From Heligmosomoides polygyrus polygyrus (Eukaryota; Nematoda; Chromadorea; Rhabditida; Heligmosomidae): a stretch of DNA of 64,000 nt. The position numbers and the translations under genes were made by a program. Below, piece after piece: positions 11,566-21,260 of the stretch. Where the stretch lies: contig OX377202.1 of assembly GCA_947396885.1 (NCBI GenBank), forward strand, positions 75,178,643-75,242,642, given 5' to 3'. The notes under the pieces are model-generated. The model was not told the DNA's origin. It did not search any database and was given only the letters and a program-made list of their open reading frames with translations. Position 1 is the stretch's first letter, and every line of letters starts with the position of its first letter.

Positions 11566-14500
11566 GGCCAGTCAATATCTGTTTGATATACGCCACGGAT
11601 TCCGTTGCTGAATAATATCGTGAAGGGTGGATGCGGATTTGGCACTCATAATACATTGCGATGGTACTTATTATGACGGAAGTTCTTATTTCATTCTTCC
11701 TGGACAATTTAAGTTCCAAATCGCTGATGTCGGAGAGATGGAAGGTTGGTTGAACTGGGCAGAATCGAGAGCCTTGACTCGGTTCCCAGCCAGATCATCT
11801 AATCCTTTCGAGGTCTGTTGAATTGGTACCAGACTTCTCTGGAAACGCTGGCTTGTCCAGCAGCCGACATTCAGAGGCTGTTGTATAGGTAGAATACCCT
11901 TTCAAGTTTTCTCCACGATATCTCACAGAAGCGGAATATGTGGATCTTATCAAACAGAAATTGATGAGCATCACCCTCCCTCTAAAACGTGGAAGCCGCT
12001 TGCGCCTTAAGCGCCAAAGAGTCACTTTCTGTGTAGTAACATTCTTGGTGCGGTCAGTAGAAACAGTTCCATCCATGGCGCAGGTCATTGATGAACGCCG
12101 TTGTAGTCGACCGGTTACGGTTCGTTCTGCAGCGGCACAGTTTATTGGCCACTACTTGCCGTTGTCCTGGGCACAGGGTGATGTTCTGCTCGGCGAACAG
12201 CAGCGCTAGGTTCTGGTTTCTTGAGTGGAGGTGTTTAAAGTGAAAAAACGGTGATGAAGGTCATCGGTTTGCTGACCGGTTTGCCTTCGACAGGGCGAAT
12301 CCACCCTTGTTTCAGGGGCAACACTCAGATGACAAACGAACGCCATGTTCGCGACGTCCGTTGCCCGCAGTGGCTTCCACCCGGCCAGCTGTGACACTTT
12401 TTGCTTGGCTATTCCGTGGATTCTGGCCGTGGTCTCTTCAACACTCAAACATTCCTTCTTGATGGCACCAAGGGTACTGCTTAGACTCAAATTTTCGGCC
12501 TTCAATTTCGGTCACTGTCTAGACATAGGGAGTTGAGCCCTGTAAGCGGCTAATCCCTCACTGTTCTTTCTTGACTGTGTCGCTAGTTTTGACCAACGGG
12601 ACGATAATGCATTCACGGTGATTCTTAAGTGATGGATGACTAAATATTTCGCCCAAATACCTCCCGCTCAGCACTGTCGCCGACGGCCCACGGAAGTATA
12701 ACATATGCCCTAGCTAACCACATATCCTTCAGCGTTTCTCCTACGTCGAAGCTTCGCTTCCTTCGTTCTAGAGGCCCAGCTACACTTTCGACTTCAACAT
12801 CGCTGACATTCCGGTCGCATAGAAGTCAGCTGGTGCCTCTGCACTTTACTTGATAGGTGGTTTCGTAAGGCCAGCTTGGTCAACGACCTGAAACGATTCG
12901 AGAAAAATTTAGAGGAGAGCCGTCTTTTAGATGCATTGTTGAGATTCTAGATTTCTCTCGCCACGAAAACATATTTGGGATGTGGTGAGCTATTGCTGGT
13001 ACTTCCAAATGAGTTCTAGAAAACAGACTAATAAGCTAGAGCTGAATATGTTGATCAGAATCTAAAGACAACGTTTGAAAATCCGTTGAAAATTTTCCCT
13101 GCTCTGGCAAGCCATCCGGTCGGGAACTCCAATATAACACGCTGCTAAATAATATCTACAAAAATTGAAGCAGGTTTTAAAAGTAAATAATTGCCTTATG
13201 TCACTTAATCTACTGGCATGTTGCTTCCACAGCTTTATTTTTTTCTTCAAATTTTTGAAAACGCTTTCAGAAAAGAAATCTAAACGTGTACAAGAGAATG
13301 TACAAAAGTGTATGTTGACAGCGCGTTAGTTTTTCTGGGCGATTTTTTCACAATTAGAAGATTGTTACAAGCTTAGAGAAATCTAGCTGCTGTTTCCAGC
13401 AGAAATGTACTAAGTGTAGTAGTTTTTAATGTGCTAACGTGATTAACACCGCACGAAGTTATGCTATGTAATTTGAAGTCATGAGTAAGAAATGGCGGAA
13501 ACTTTCAGTCCGACCAAATATTTGTAGCTAACTGTATAACACAATTCGCTTCTGTATGACTCATTTCTATGTAATCGTCTTTGTTCGGCATACAAAATGG
13601 AATGGTATCGTCAACACCAGAAATCGTTTTACAAGATATCCACCTTCATTCTGGCTGAGATTATGAAACTGTTGGTGGTTGTGAATTCAATCGCATCAAA
13701 AACGAGACATTGGTTCCGTCACAATGAATTTTCCAATACAAAGAAATTCCAAGATATGTGGTCATGCTGCGTAAAGCTTCCTCAAGCCCCAAATAGAGCC
13801 GTTTGGATAGAAAAAACTTTTGCCGAGATATGATTGTTTCACAGGTGTTGTTAATCCTGTTTCTCGATTAAATGAACTCCTAGCCCTGGCAAGAAGTGCT
13901 CTCCAGTGTGCCTCTCTAGGTTCGTGTACATAACTGGACTAGGTTGATGCGATTGCAACGAGTGCTAATATGCCTGGCGAAGTGAACCGCGGAGAGCGGT
14001 CATTTCTGTGTCATTCAAGCCTTCTGTAATATATCAACGGGAATGCTCGAGCTGTGGAACCAAGACTGTTATCCATGCTTTATCAAAACCATGCCAGGAT
14101 TTAGCGGCAGTCGATAACGGAATATCCTACTGTAATATGTTTGAAAAGCACTCCAAGAAAAGTACCAGAACCGTTCATTCTGTGAGAAGACTGTCAGTTG
14201 ACCTAAAGGTAGCAGACGAGCTATTGAAGTCTTCAATAGCTGGTTTACCTGTTGCTAGTTCAAGTGAAATCAATATTTTGTTCACGTAATTTTGGCACGC
14301 ATTTTGGATGCTTAGTTATCCGCTTTAAGGAGGTTTCTTGTTCTGGATTGCTTTGATCTTTACCGAGTTGCATTCGAATTAACTGAAAAGAAAAGTTAAC
14401 CCTACGAAGTTCCCTCAGTAGAAGGTGGTGTCGGTGCGTTTTTTCTACTTTGAATGAAAATTATTGAAGGTACAATGAACTTACAACTTTTTAGTTGATC

Positions 14501-15322
14501 TGTGATGTTACCAGTTCTATGTGCTTTACATCTGACACTAGGGTGTATCTAAACTTCACTTCCAGTCTTTTCCACTGTTATTTTGCCACCAGGATTTTTG
14601 AGCTGAAAACGAAGGGAAGACCTGAAGTACTTGTTGCATCCAGAACAATATCTTCAAAAATGAATGTGAGCAACAACTGAATGTACACTAAACTGTATGC
14701 AAATGTATACATATACATGTCACTTGCGTTAGTGGATCATCAATTTCTCCTGCAAAACGTGTACTCCCACTGCAGCTCTGCTGCTTGCTAGGTCACACTC
14801 TTTTCAAAATATGAAGGCATCGTTTAGCATTTGGAATCGAGAGATCTTTCCATTACCCAACGTCACAACGCTGACCTTCACTGGTGTCGCGCGAAGCTCA
14901 TAAATTAAGTGTGAATTCTTTTCGATAAGTTCAACTGCACGTCTTTGACAAAAGGCCATCGTTTTACTATCCAAAGGGACTATAGGAAGGAAAAGTTCTC
15001 CAAAAAACTATTTCAAAAATACCTCCAGATTTTTTCACTTAAAAAAATTTCAATTGCGCAGACTTCACAGAAAAGCAAAAACCAGTGTTGTTTTTCTGCT
15101 GGTCGATTTCATAGACGCTCTCCAGCTTTTCTGGTGTTTACTATTGTGGCATGAATGTTAACAGTTGTAGAAAATGTTTCATGTAGGAACATCGTTGATT
15201 CAAAGGCATCTCTGTTATCCCTTTCATTGGCTTCACTGTTGTTCTTTCGTGCTTATCGCATTTTTTGCTCACCACTTCAGGTTCTGATGTGACCTCCCCT
15301 CTTCAAGCTCTCTGTTTCAGTA
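11566..15322. other. No secure gene; one coherent unrecognised minus-strand frame
   Basis: A minus-strand frame at 12505-12206, with open sequence continuing in shifted frame towards 12040, reads like degraded protein-coding sequence, possibly a retroelement gag or an old gene, but I cannot assign it. Frames at 13597-13833 and 14008-14289 (plus; the second has a CSSC-like pair) are unsupported by splice context. Confidence 0.3.
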
Positions 15323-15631
15323 ATGACGCGGTCACTACCCTTACTGTTGCTGCTCTCCATGCCAATGATGGTGTTTACAATGGTGATTTGGCCCGATCTG
15401 GTACGAGATGAGGAGCGACTGAGCAAGCCGAAGCCGACCACCTGGAGTGAAAAGAACCTCGGGCAATGGTGTCGCAACTTCACTGTCAACCGGTTCGTCT
15501 TGCCTTTAGTGTGCAGCTATCAAATAAACAAAAAGAAGGCGCTGATTGATATTTGTTATCGCATACGGCTTGGTAGACGGATTGTTCTTGTGGTCGGACG
15601 AACAATCTCACTCGACGTGAGCATGAACTGA
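15323..15631 (+). CDS. Candidate secreted protein (signal peptide)
   Basis: CTGTTTCAG lies 2 bases upstream of the ATG, a typical spacing for a spliced-leader acceptor. The frame encodes 102 residues and begins MTRSLPLLLLLSMPMMVF, a convincing signal peptide, followed by a charged region (WPDLVRDEERLSKPKPTTW) and a segment with one N-glycosylation-type NFT. It could be a short secreted protein, or a first exon whose true donor lies inside the frame (a GTGTCG follows ATG near 15467). An antisense frame is also open. No family is recognised. The Penelope element's 3' end begins about 120 bp downstream on the other strand. Confidence 0.38.
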   Translation: MTRSLPLLLLLSMPMMVFTMVIWPDLVRDEERLSKPKPTTWSEKNLGQWCRNFTVNRFVLPLVCSYQINKKKALIDICYRIRLGRRIVLVVGRTISLDVSMN

Positions 15632-15761
15632 CACTGCTGAAGTAGCCCGAAGTAGGGTAGACCTGTCCACGTCCGACTTTCCATAAATCTTGGCATTGTT
15701 AGCACTGATGATATGAAGTTGACTGCAGCTGTTGACCAAGATTGGTATCGACCTTTATTCT

Positions 15762-15798
15762 GGCTAACGTTTCGGCGATGTCGCCTTCGTCAGAGCCT
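15762..15798 (-). ncRNA. Compact hammerhead ribozyme motif of a Penelope-like element
   Basis: On the minus strand the order is: stem I strand AGGCU (15798-15794), core CUGACGA (15793-15787), stem II GGCG/CGCC with an ACAU loop (15785-15774), core GAAA (15773-15770), the self-complementary ACGU that forms a loopless stem III, then U17 (15766) and stem I return strand AGCC (15765-15762). Predicted cleavage is between 15766 and 15765. All core positions of the hammerhead consensus are present. Penelope-like elements are known to carry such minimal type I hammerheads in their terminal repeats, and those with a near-absent stem III cleave as dimers because ACGU can pair between two molecules. The position, just downstream of the GIY-YIG coding end, fits that role. 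Activity is not shown. Confidence 0.7.
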
Positions 15799-15969
15799 GG
15801 AAGAGTCGAAGTAACATTTGGAAACTATTCGCCCAAACACCATTTCATCTTACAGAAACTAATTCCTAAGGAAACAAGGAGACAAGGAGCGATGTAGTAG
15901 AAACCAGCAACGCTAACCTTTACGGTGGGGGTCGAGATGATCCACCAGTCACCTTTAGCTGGAGGTGGG

Positions 15970-16808
15970 CTAACTCAGGTGGATGGGCGAGCTTATATCT
16001 ACGGACCACCTGACCCGGGGACCCCCTTGAGCACGACCACGTAGGTCAAACCCGCAGAGGTCGACGAAGGGCGCCAGTTCTTGCGTCACCGCGATGCACT
16101 CCTCCTTGCGGTTGATTTTTGGATTTTGGGCAGCGATCCAAAACGCTTCGAGTGTTCTGCGTGCCGAGATGTCGCGCTCGCGCGCCAAGATCGTCACAGC
16201 CACCTCAACCATTGCGCCACCATGGCTTCGGACCCTGTGCTCCCCCAAAGGGGTCGACACATTGGACTTCTTTAGGCCGTCCAAATGCTCCTTTACCCTT
16301 GTACAAAGGGTCTGCCCGTCTCCCCTATATACCCCTCTCCACATTGACTGCAGGTAATGAGATACACCACCCCCGATGTCATGCAGTCTCCTTCGCTTCC
16401 AAACGGGCAGATAACACAGGATGGCGTGGTGCATGTCCTGTCGTACAGCCGATTCCGGACTGGTTGCCCCTTTAGGTTGGTGGGAGGAACCTCTATTACT
16501 CTCACCAGCTCCTCTAGACCTGCCTTGCGTAGGCATGTGCGGACGGCCGCACTTGTTTCGTCTGTCCAAAAAGGGATGCAGAAGGGTATTTTTCCATCGT
16601 CCTGACGATGAGCCGCCGCCACAGCTCGCCGTCTCCGCCATCCCTGAAACCTTTCCGCGGGATTCCCGTTTGTTCTGGCAATACCACTCGCCAGATTCTT
16701 TGACGTGGCTTTCTGCTCCGCATCAGACGCATCAGCGTTGGTATAAAGTGGTAGAGTAGACCACTTTATATCAACGCTTGAAAGCCCAGATCCCCCAGAT
16801 TGATTCAA
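15970..16808 (-). pseudogene. Penelope-type GIY-YIG endonuclease, frameshifted
   Basis: In the upstream frame (16808-16293) the linker has a Cys motif (CTTPSCVICPFG) typical of Penelope proteins, then the GIY-YIG signature VVYLITC...GYIGETGRP. That frame stops shortly after. The continuation, with LCTRVKEHLDGL and a conserved LEAFWI...NPKINR segment, lies in the other frame and ends at 15970. The two are joined by a one-base change in the AAAGGG/CCCTTT run at about 16304-16310. In Penelope-like elements this domain nicks the target for reverse transcription. With no reverse transcriptase and a broken frame this copy is dead. Confidence 0.8.
16734..16776. repeat. 18-bp hairpin at the 5' truncation of the Penelope element
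   Basis: GCGTTGGTATAAAGTGGT is followed after 7 nt by its complement with one change. It sits where the readable element begins. Confidence 0.6.
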
Positions 16809-16870
16809 ACATTCAAATGAGAGACTAGCTACAAGATTTGAATAACTGCCACCTCATTATCATTATCTTT

Positions 16871-17232
16871 TCAAAGACCACGCTCTCTGCCGTTGCTACG
16901 GAATCCAGAACAATTTCCTGGTTCCACTTCCATAATTATAATTTGCTGCCTTGCAGGGACGGAAGACGATAACCATTCGATATCTGAGCGCACACTGCTT
17001 TTCTGCCAGATACCTACCTGCAAGCCGCTTAAATGTTTGGTGCAGCTCAGAACAATAGTGCTGGAGCGATCATGTCTCCATCCAACCTCTCTAAACAAAA
17101 CGCTTGCAGAAGTGCTTAAAGTTACCGTAATTCTGGGCTGAAAGAGAAAGCTGTCGGAGGAACTCTTTGTCAAGGTTGTTGTCGTTTACAGCGTTCACCT
17201 GAAACTCATCAAAAGTGGTAACGCATTTTTGC
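16871..17232 (-). CDS. 3' end of a two-exon (or longer) gene, unrecognised
   Basis: Minus strand. A 34-nt exon (17232-17199; reads QKCVTTFDEFQ after a split codon) has acceptor ...CTCTAG and donor CAG|GTGAAC. After a 61-bp intron ending CTTTCTCTTTCAG, a terminal exon (17137-16871) continues in phase 0 for 88 codons (PRITVTLSTSASVLFREVGW...) to a stop. A further internal donor, CAG|GTAGGT near 17015, could end that exon earlier. The phases of all these sites agree, which is unlikely by chance. The beta-rich, Ser/Thr-rich sequence with Cys could be an extracellular domain, but I do not recognise it. The upstream acceptor's pyrimidine tract is built from the tail of a SINE-1 copy. Confidence 0.5.
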
Positions 17233-17238
17233 CTAGAG

Positions 17239-17547
17239 TAAGGAGAATAAGGATAAGGATAAAGGATAAAGGACGGCGTTAATCAATCCCTTCTGGGATG
17301 CGCCAGCGCATTCTACTTCTACGGGATGTCGTGGAGGCGACATGAATGCGTATTTGGCCATACAATGACTTGCGGTGGCCAGCCGATGAACAAGTCAGCG
17401 CTTTATCCTTCCCAGACAAGTCTGGTACCAATTCACCGACCCCGGAGGGATGGAAGGCTTGGTCGGCCTGGGCGGGAAATCCGAACCAGGAACCTGGTAT
17501 CGGGTGCACGCGACAGTCGCGCCTCCTCCGACTGCGCTACACGCGCC
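17239..17547 (-). repeat. SINE-1, near-complete copy
   Basis: Minus-strand tRNA-derived SINE. The head starts GGCGCGTGTAGCGCAGTCGG, where TAGCGCAGTCGG is a perfect match to the pol III A box (TRGYNNARNNGG). A B-box-like GGTTCGGATTTCC follows about 70 bp later, then a conserved body, then a 3' tail of TTTATCC repeats. Other copies: 5882, 6695, 17866, 20457, 34851, 43359, 45258. Confidence 0.75.
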
Positions 17548-17865
17548 TCTGACCAAGAGAGAATAGAAAGGGAGAATAGACCAAGAGAAAGACCAATCTA
17601 ATGAACATTTTTAACAAACATTTTCCGATCTTTGTTAGAATCTATTCATCTATCTTCTTTTTTAAAATTTGATCTAAAAACATTTCTAACCAAGGGTCGC
17701 TTCTGAGGTAACATGCAAATTATGGAAGTTAAGAGGAGACAATCCTTAATTTTTCAAAAGGAATCTTATCATTAGATACATAACGTTGTGTTTTATTGTG
17801 TTATGTTGAAACTTCTGGGTTTACTCTCCTGCCAAAGGTTTCAAACTTGTTGGATTTAACAATAA

Positions 17866-17962
17866 GGATAAAGTATAAAAGGCGGCGTTTCTCAATCCCT
17901 TTTCGGATTCGCCGCGGTTTCTACCTCAACGGAATGCTGTGGAGGTGAATTAAAAGCAAATA
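17866..17962 (-). repeat. SINE-1 fragment (3' part)
   Basis: The tail (GGATAAAGTATAAAAGG on the plus strand) and first 80 bp of the SINE-1 3' body, cut off where the CR1 snap-back arm begins. The LINE probably inserted into or next to it. Confidence 0.55.
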
Positions 17963-17963
17963 A

Positions 17964-18244
17964 TTGTCTTCTGAAGCAATAATTTTCTTTTCTAGGTAGA
18001 GATAATACTTATAGGTAAGCTTCTCCACTTTCTTATTTAGCGACTCGTATATTTTCCAATCAGAAGTCCTATTTGTAACTGTAGCCTGATTGCACAGACA
18101 GCGATCTTCTCTTTGGAATCAGGCTACAGTTACAAATAGTACTTCTGATTGGAAAATATACGAGTCGCTAAATAAGAAAGTGGAGAAGCTTACCTATAAG
18201 TATTATCTCTACCTAGAAAAGAAAATGATTGCTTCAGAAGACAA
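17964..18244. repeat. 128-bp inverted repeat at the LINE 5' end
   Basis: Arms 17964-18091 and 18117-18244 match almost base for base (a few substitutions, no indel), separated by 25 nt. The right arm is coding sequence of the LINE; the left arm is its reverse complement. Confidence 0.9.
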
Positions 18245-20008
18245 AACAGCTTTCTTTAGATATGTCAGCTCACGTAGTGGTGATGCAAATTCAGATACCA
18301 TACCAAATTTGATAAATAGTGATGGCCTCTCTATTTGTTCTGATAAGGATAAAGCCAATGTCCTGGCTAAAGAAGTTCATAAAGTCTTTAATCTTTCAAG
18401 TCATAGTGGTTCCGTTCTTCATGACAATCTACCAGTAGTCACATCTCAAATGAACCTTCTTTATGGTTCCATAAGGAAGAAATTTATGAAATTTTGTCCA
18501 AGTGGCCTACATCGTACTCGGTTTCACCGGACTTCATTCCATTAAAATTCATCAAAAACGTATTGGATTACATAGTTTTTCCACTTGAGCAGATCTTCAA
18601 CCTCAGCTACATGAATGCTGAGGTCCCTCAAAGGTGGAAACATGCTTTCATTACTCCTATCCCTAAGAAGCAGCCGTATAGTGATCCTGGAAATTATAGA
18701 CCTATTAGTATAACGTCAATTTTTGCGAGAACCTTCGAGAAAATAATGAAAAAGCACGTTTTAGAATACATCGAAAAAAGTGGAGTAATTTCTGAAAATC
18801 AATTTGGATTTATGAAAGGCAGATCAGTCGAAACTGCGGTGCTCACTTCGCTAAACGACTGGACTGCTGCCGTTGAAAGAGGTAATCGTACCGATGTTGT
18901 GTATTTTGATTTTTCGAAAGCTTTCGACAAGGTTCCAGTAGATAAGCTGCTTATAAAAATGGAAATGGCCGGTATCCATCCTATGATTCGGGCATGGATC
19001 CAGAGTTTCCTCACGGGAAGAACCTATCAGGTCAAAGTAAGACAAGAGTATTCAAGCATGTATTCTGCTCACAGTGGTGTGCCTCAAGGCGGGGTTCTAT
19101 CACCACTCTTGTTTCTCTTATATACATTCGAACTACCAGCTAAAATTGCTCGACTTGGGGCTGCCTGCAAAATGTACGCTGACGACATAAAAATTTACAA
19201 AGAGATCGAAAATGTTCAAGACTGTCGTGTGATACAGTCAGCGATCGAATGCGTGGATGAGTGGGCAAAAATATGGGAGCTACCTCTTGCTCCAGAAAAA
19301 TCTTGTAGTTTTACAGTCGGAACAAGAAGTCAAGTTTCCCAAACAGGGTACAGTCTAAGAGGAGTGTTACTGAAGTCGGTCTCTGCCGTTCGGGATCTAG
19401 GTTTCTCAATATCAGCAGATCTCAGGTTTAATGAGCACTATAGAGCGTTAGTTAAGAAAGCAAATTTCCGAACTTATAACTTATTTAAGATATTAAAAAC
19501 GAGCGACTTGCAGACGCTCTTGCGAGCTTACAAAATTTACGTGCGGCCCATTGTAGAATGTGGCACAACCGTGTTCAACCCCACCAAAAAGAAGGATATC
19601 GGTTTGTTAGAAAGCGTTCAGACTAATTATACACGTAAGCTGTTTATGAGATGTTATGGACTTCATTATTGTGATTTGCCGAATGGATCCACTAGAGCAA
19701 AGTTGCTTGGTCTTCCTCGTCTGTGTTCCAGAAGAAAAAAGGCCGATTTGCTCATGTTGTTAAAAATTCTGACTAAAACCGTTGCAGTTGACCCACTGCC
19801 ATTCTTCAAGTCTCCGCTATCTAGAAATAGAAAAGGGAAACTTAGAATCTATGTCTCTGTTGCAAGGACGCAGACTAGGTCAAGCTTCCTCACCTATAGA
19901 AATCTCAGGAAGCTCAACTGCTTGCTTGGTGAATCCGAAAATGTCACACAGATGTCACTCCCGGCTCTCAAGTCATTTATTGCTCGTAGATGTCTCCTTT
20001 TAAGCTAA
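18090..20008 (+). pseudogene. LINE reverse transcriptase, one frameshift
   Basis: The first segment (to about 18480) and the second (from 18494) are the same protein split by a one-base shift near 18475-18485. The RT motifs are readable in order: NYRPISITSIFARTFEK, NQFGFMKGRSVETAV, VYFDFSKAFDKV, SGVPQGGVLSPLLF and the catalytic YADD box (CKMYADDIKIY), followed by the thumb and a basic C-terminal region ending RRCLLLS. In non-LTR elements this enzyme copies the element RNA onto nicked target DNA. The loss of the endonuclease and the frameshift make this copy inactive, although it is young enough to be otherwise clean. Confidence 0.85.
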
Positions 20009-20150
20009 TTTGGCGTTGTATTTTATCTGGCGATCATTTCTTGAGTCTTGATTTGATATGACCTGATTTCGTTTGATTTCGTTTCCTTTATGTTAATCCA
20101 CGTGTATTGTATGACACGTCTTTGAATAAATAAATAAATAAATAAATAAG

Positions 20151-21260
20151 AGAAATTTTGTGACCGGCCTGATGGAATATTGTGCTGGAACAATTCCGCC
20201 GATTTTCCGAAATAGTGGCATGGAAGGGTATAGATACCTAAGAGCCTTTTTCATTATACTGAATTACGGATTGTTGCTTGCAGACACACGCAATGCCCTC
20301 AGGCGTCGGCATTCCACCAGTACAACTGTTGCGGTGAGCACAACACCGACTGCTGCTTCGCCATACAAGGATGGGTGAGCGTTATAGTGACTTGATTATT
20401 GCCTCAGGAAACAAAGTGATAGGTAGAGTACAAAAAGTCAAGCTTCAAGGAGGACGAACAAGGATAAAGAATGAAGGCCGGGTTCCAAACACCTTTCTGG
20501 GATCCGCCATACATTCTTCCTCTACTGGATATCATGAAGGCAATTTAAATACGTGCGCTATCTTTGCCAAATTAATCAGGTGGTCGGTCGATAAGCAAGT
20601 GAGTGCCTTGCCAGGTAGTTCTGGTAGCAATTCACCGACACTGGGTGGATGGAAAAATTGGATGGCTGACTTGGGTGGCACTCGAACCAAGAACCTCCAT
20701 TTTGGCTGGCTACACGCGGCAGCTGGCATCTCCCGATGGCGCTACCATTTACCTTGAAGCCGAATACGGGGCTCTAACTCGCGACAGCAGATTGAAGATA
20801 TTGTGCTGCTAATCTGGCTGTCGCAGGTTCCATCGTGCCCCACGGTGGAAAATCTACAGTACCGGACATGTCTTTTGGTCATTGGCCGAAAAAGCCGCGC
20901 CGGCCAACATAGGCCGCTTTGGAGCGTTCCAAAGCGGCCTATGTTGGCCGGCGCGGCTTTTTCGGCTAATGACCAAAAGACATGTCCGGTACTGTAGGTC
21001 AGCGTTTGCTTTACAAAACTGACAAGTTGAGTTGTGAGTCGAAAAACTTTACAAGTCGATAGCCACGCTCGGCTCAACTAAAACCGATGCAATCGCTAGA
21101 TCTATGTACTGCACATTCCTTTCAGGTGATCATCGTCACCTCGTTCGTCTCGTTCGCCTTTGTGGTGTCGTTCCTGTTCTACCTGATGCTCAAGTTCCAA
21201 ATAATCTGTCTGGAGCACTCGTACCCTCCAAAGGTCTTATATCTGGAGGGAAAGCGCTGA
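20151..21260 (+). CDS. 3' part of a Cys-rich type I membrane protein (CX-module-like)
   Basis: Three exons join in phase: about 20151-20227 (EYCAGTIPPIFRNSGMEG), a 56-bp intron ending TTGCTTGCAG, 20284-20374 (HTQCPQASAFHQYNCCGEHN then TDCCFAIQGW), and 21126-21260 after CCTTTCAG. The last exon starts with a hydrophobic membrane span (VIIVTSFVSFAFVVSFLFYL) and a short basic tail (KVLYLEGKR-stop). Paired cysteines (CC...CC) directly before the membrane span resemble the C-terminal half of the nematode CX module, a family of unknown function; that match is from memory and moderate. The first exon begins directly after the CR1 tail, so its acceptor is uncertain and the gene may be disrupted. The 751-bp second intron holds a SINE-1 copy and a 144-bp palindrome. 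Confidence 0.55.
20457..20752 (-). repeat. SINE-1 copy, diverged, in an intron
   Basis: Tail (AAGGATAAAGAATGAAGG on plus) through body to a degraded head. It lies in the second intron of the membrane-protein model, antisense to the gene. Confidence 0.55.
20854..20997. repeat. 144-bp near-perfect palindrome (intronic hairpin)
   Basis: Arms 20854-20923 and 20928-20997 are complementary at 69 of 70 positions with a 4-nt loop (GCGT). The single difference (20884 against 20967) is G opposite T, a wobble pair in RNA. It lies in the second intron of the plus-strand membrane-protein model. No TIR or target duplication was recognised at its edges. Confidence 0.95.

Larger units (their letters stand above)
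15750..16776 (-). mobile_element. Penelope-like retroelement, 5'-truncated 3' part
   Basis: Minus-strand element consisting of the C-terminal linker and GIY-YIG endonuclease region, a short 3' UTR (15969-15800) and the hammerhead motif. The reverse transcriptase is missing, so it is 5'-truncated. At its 5' side an 18-bp inverted duplication (16734-16751 against 16759-16776, 7-nt loop) suggests a snap-back end. I could not define a second terminal repeat or a target duplication. Confidence 0.75.
17964..20150 (+). mobile_element. CR1-clade-like LINE, 5'-truncated with snap-back 5' end
   Basis: The element carries a reverse-transcriptase ORF (18090-20008), a 140-bp 3' UTR and a 3' end made of a 6-bp hairpin (ACGTGT...ACACGT, 20100-20119) followed by TTTG(AATA)n. 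The endonuclease is missing. The first 128 bp (17964-18091) are an inverted copy of 18117-18244 with a 25-nt spacer. CR1/L2-type assignment is from the RT sequence and the short-repeat tail instead of poly(A). Confidence 0.75.

Noticed and set aside
12206..12505. BEL/Pao gag or protease region
   Set aside because: Considered because of a Cys-rich coherent frame, but no zinc-knuckle or DTG-type motif could be found; left unassigned.
17326..17601. ORFs with sequence MSWRRHECVFGHTMTC and relatives at 17.3 and 43.4 kb
   Set aside because: They are antisense readings of SINE-1 and recur wherever it does.
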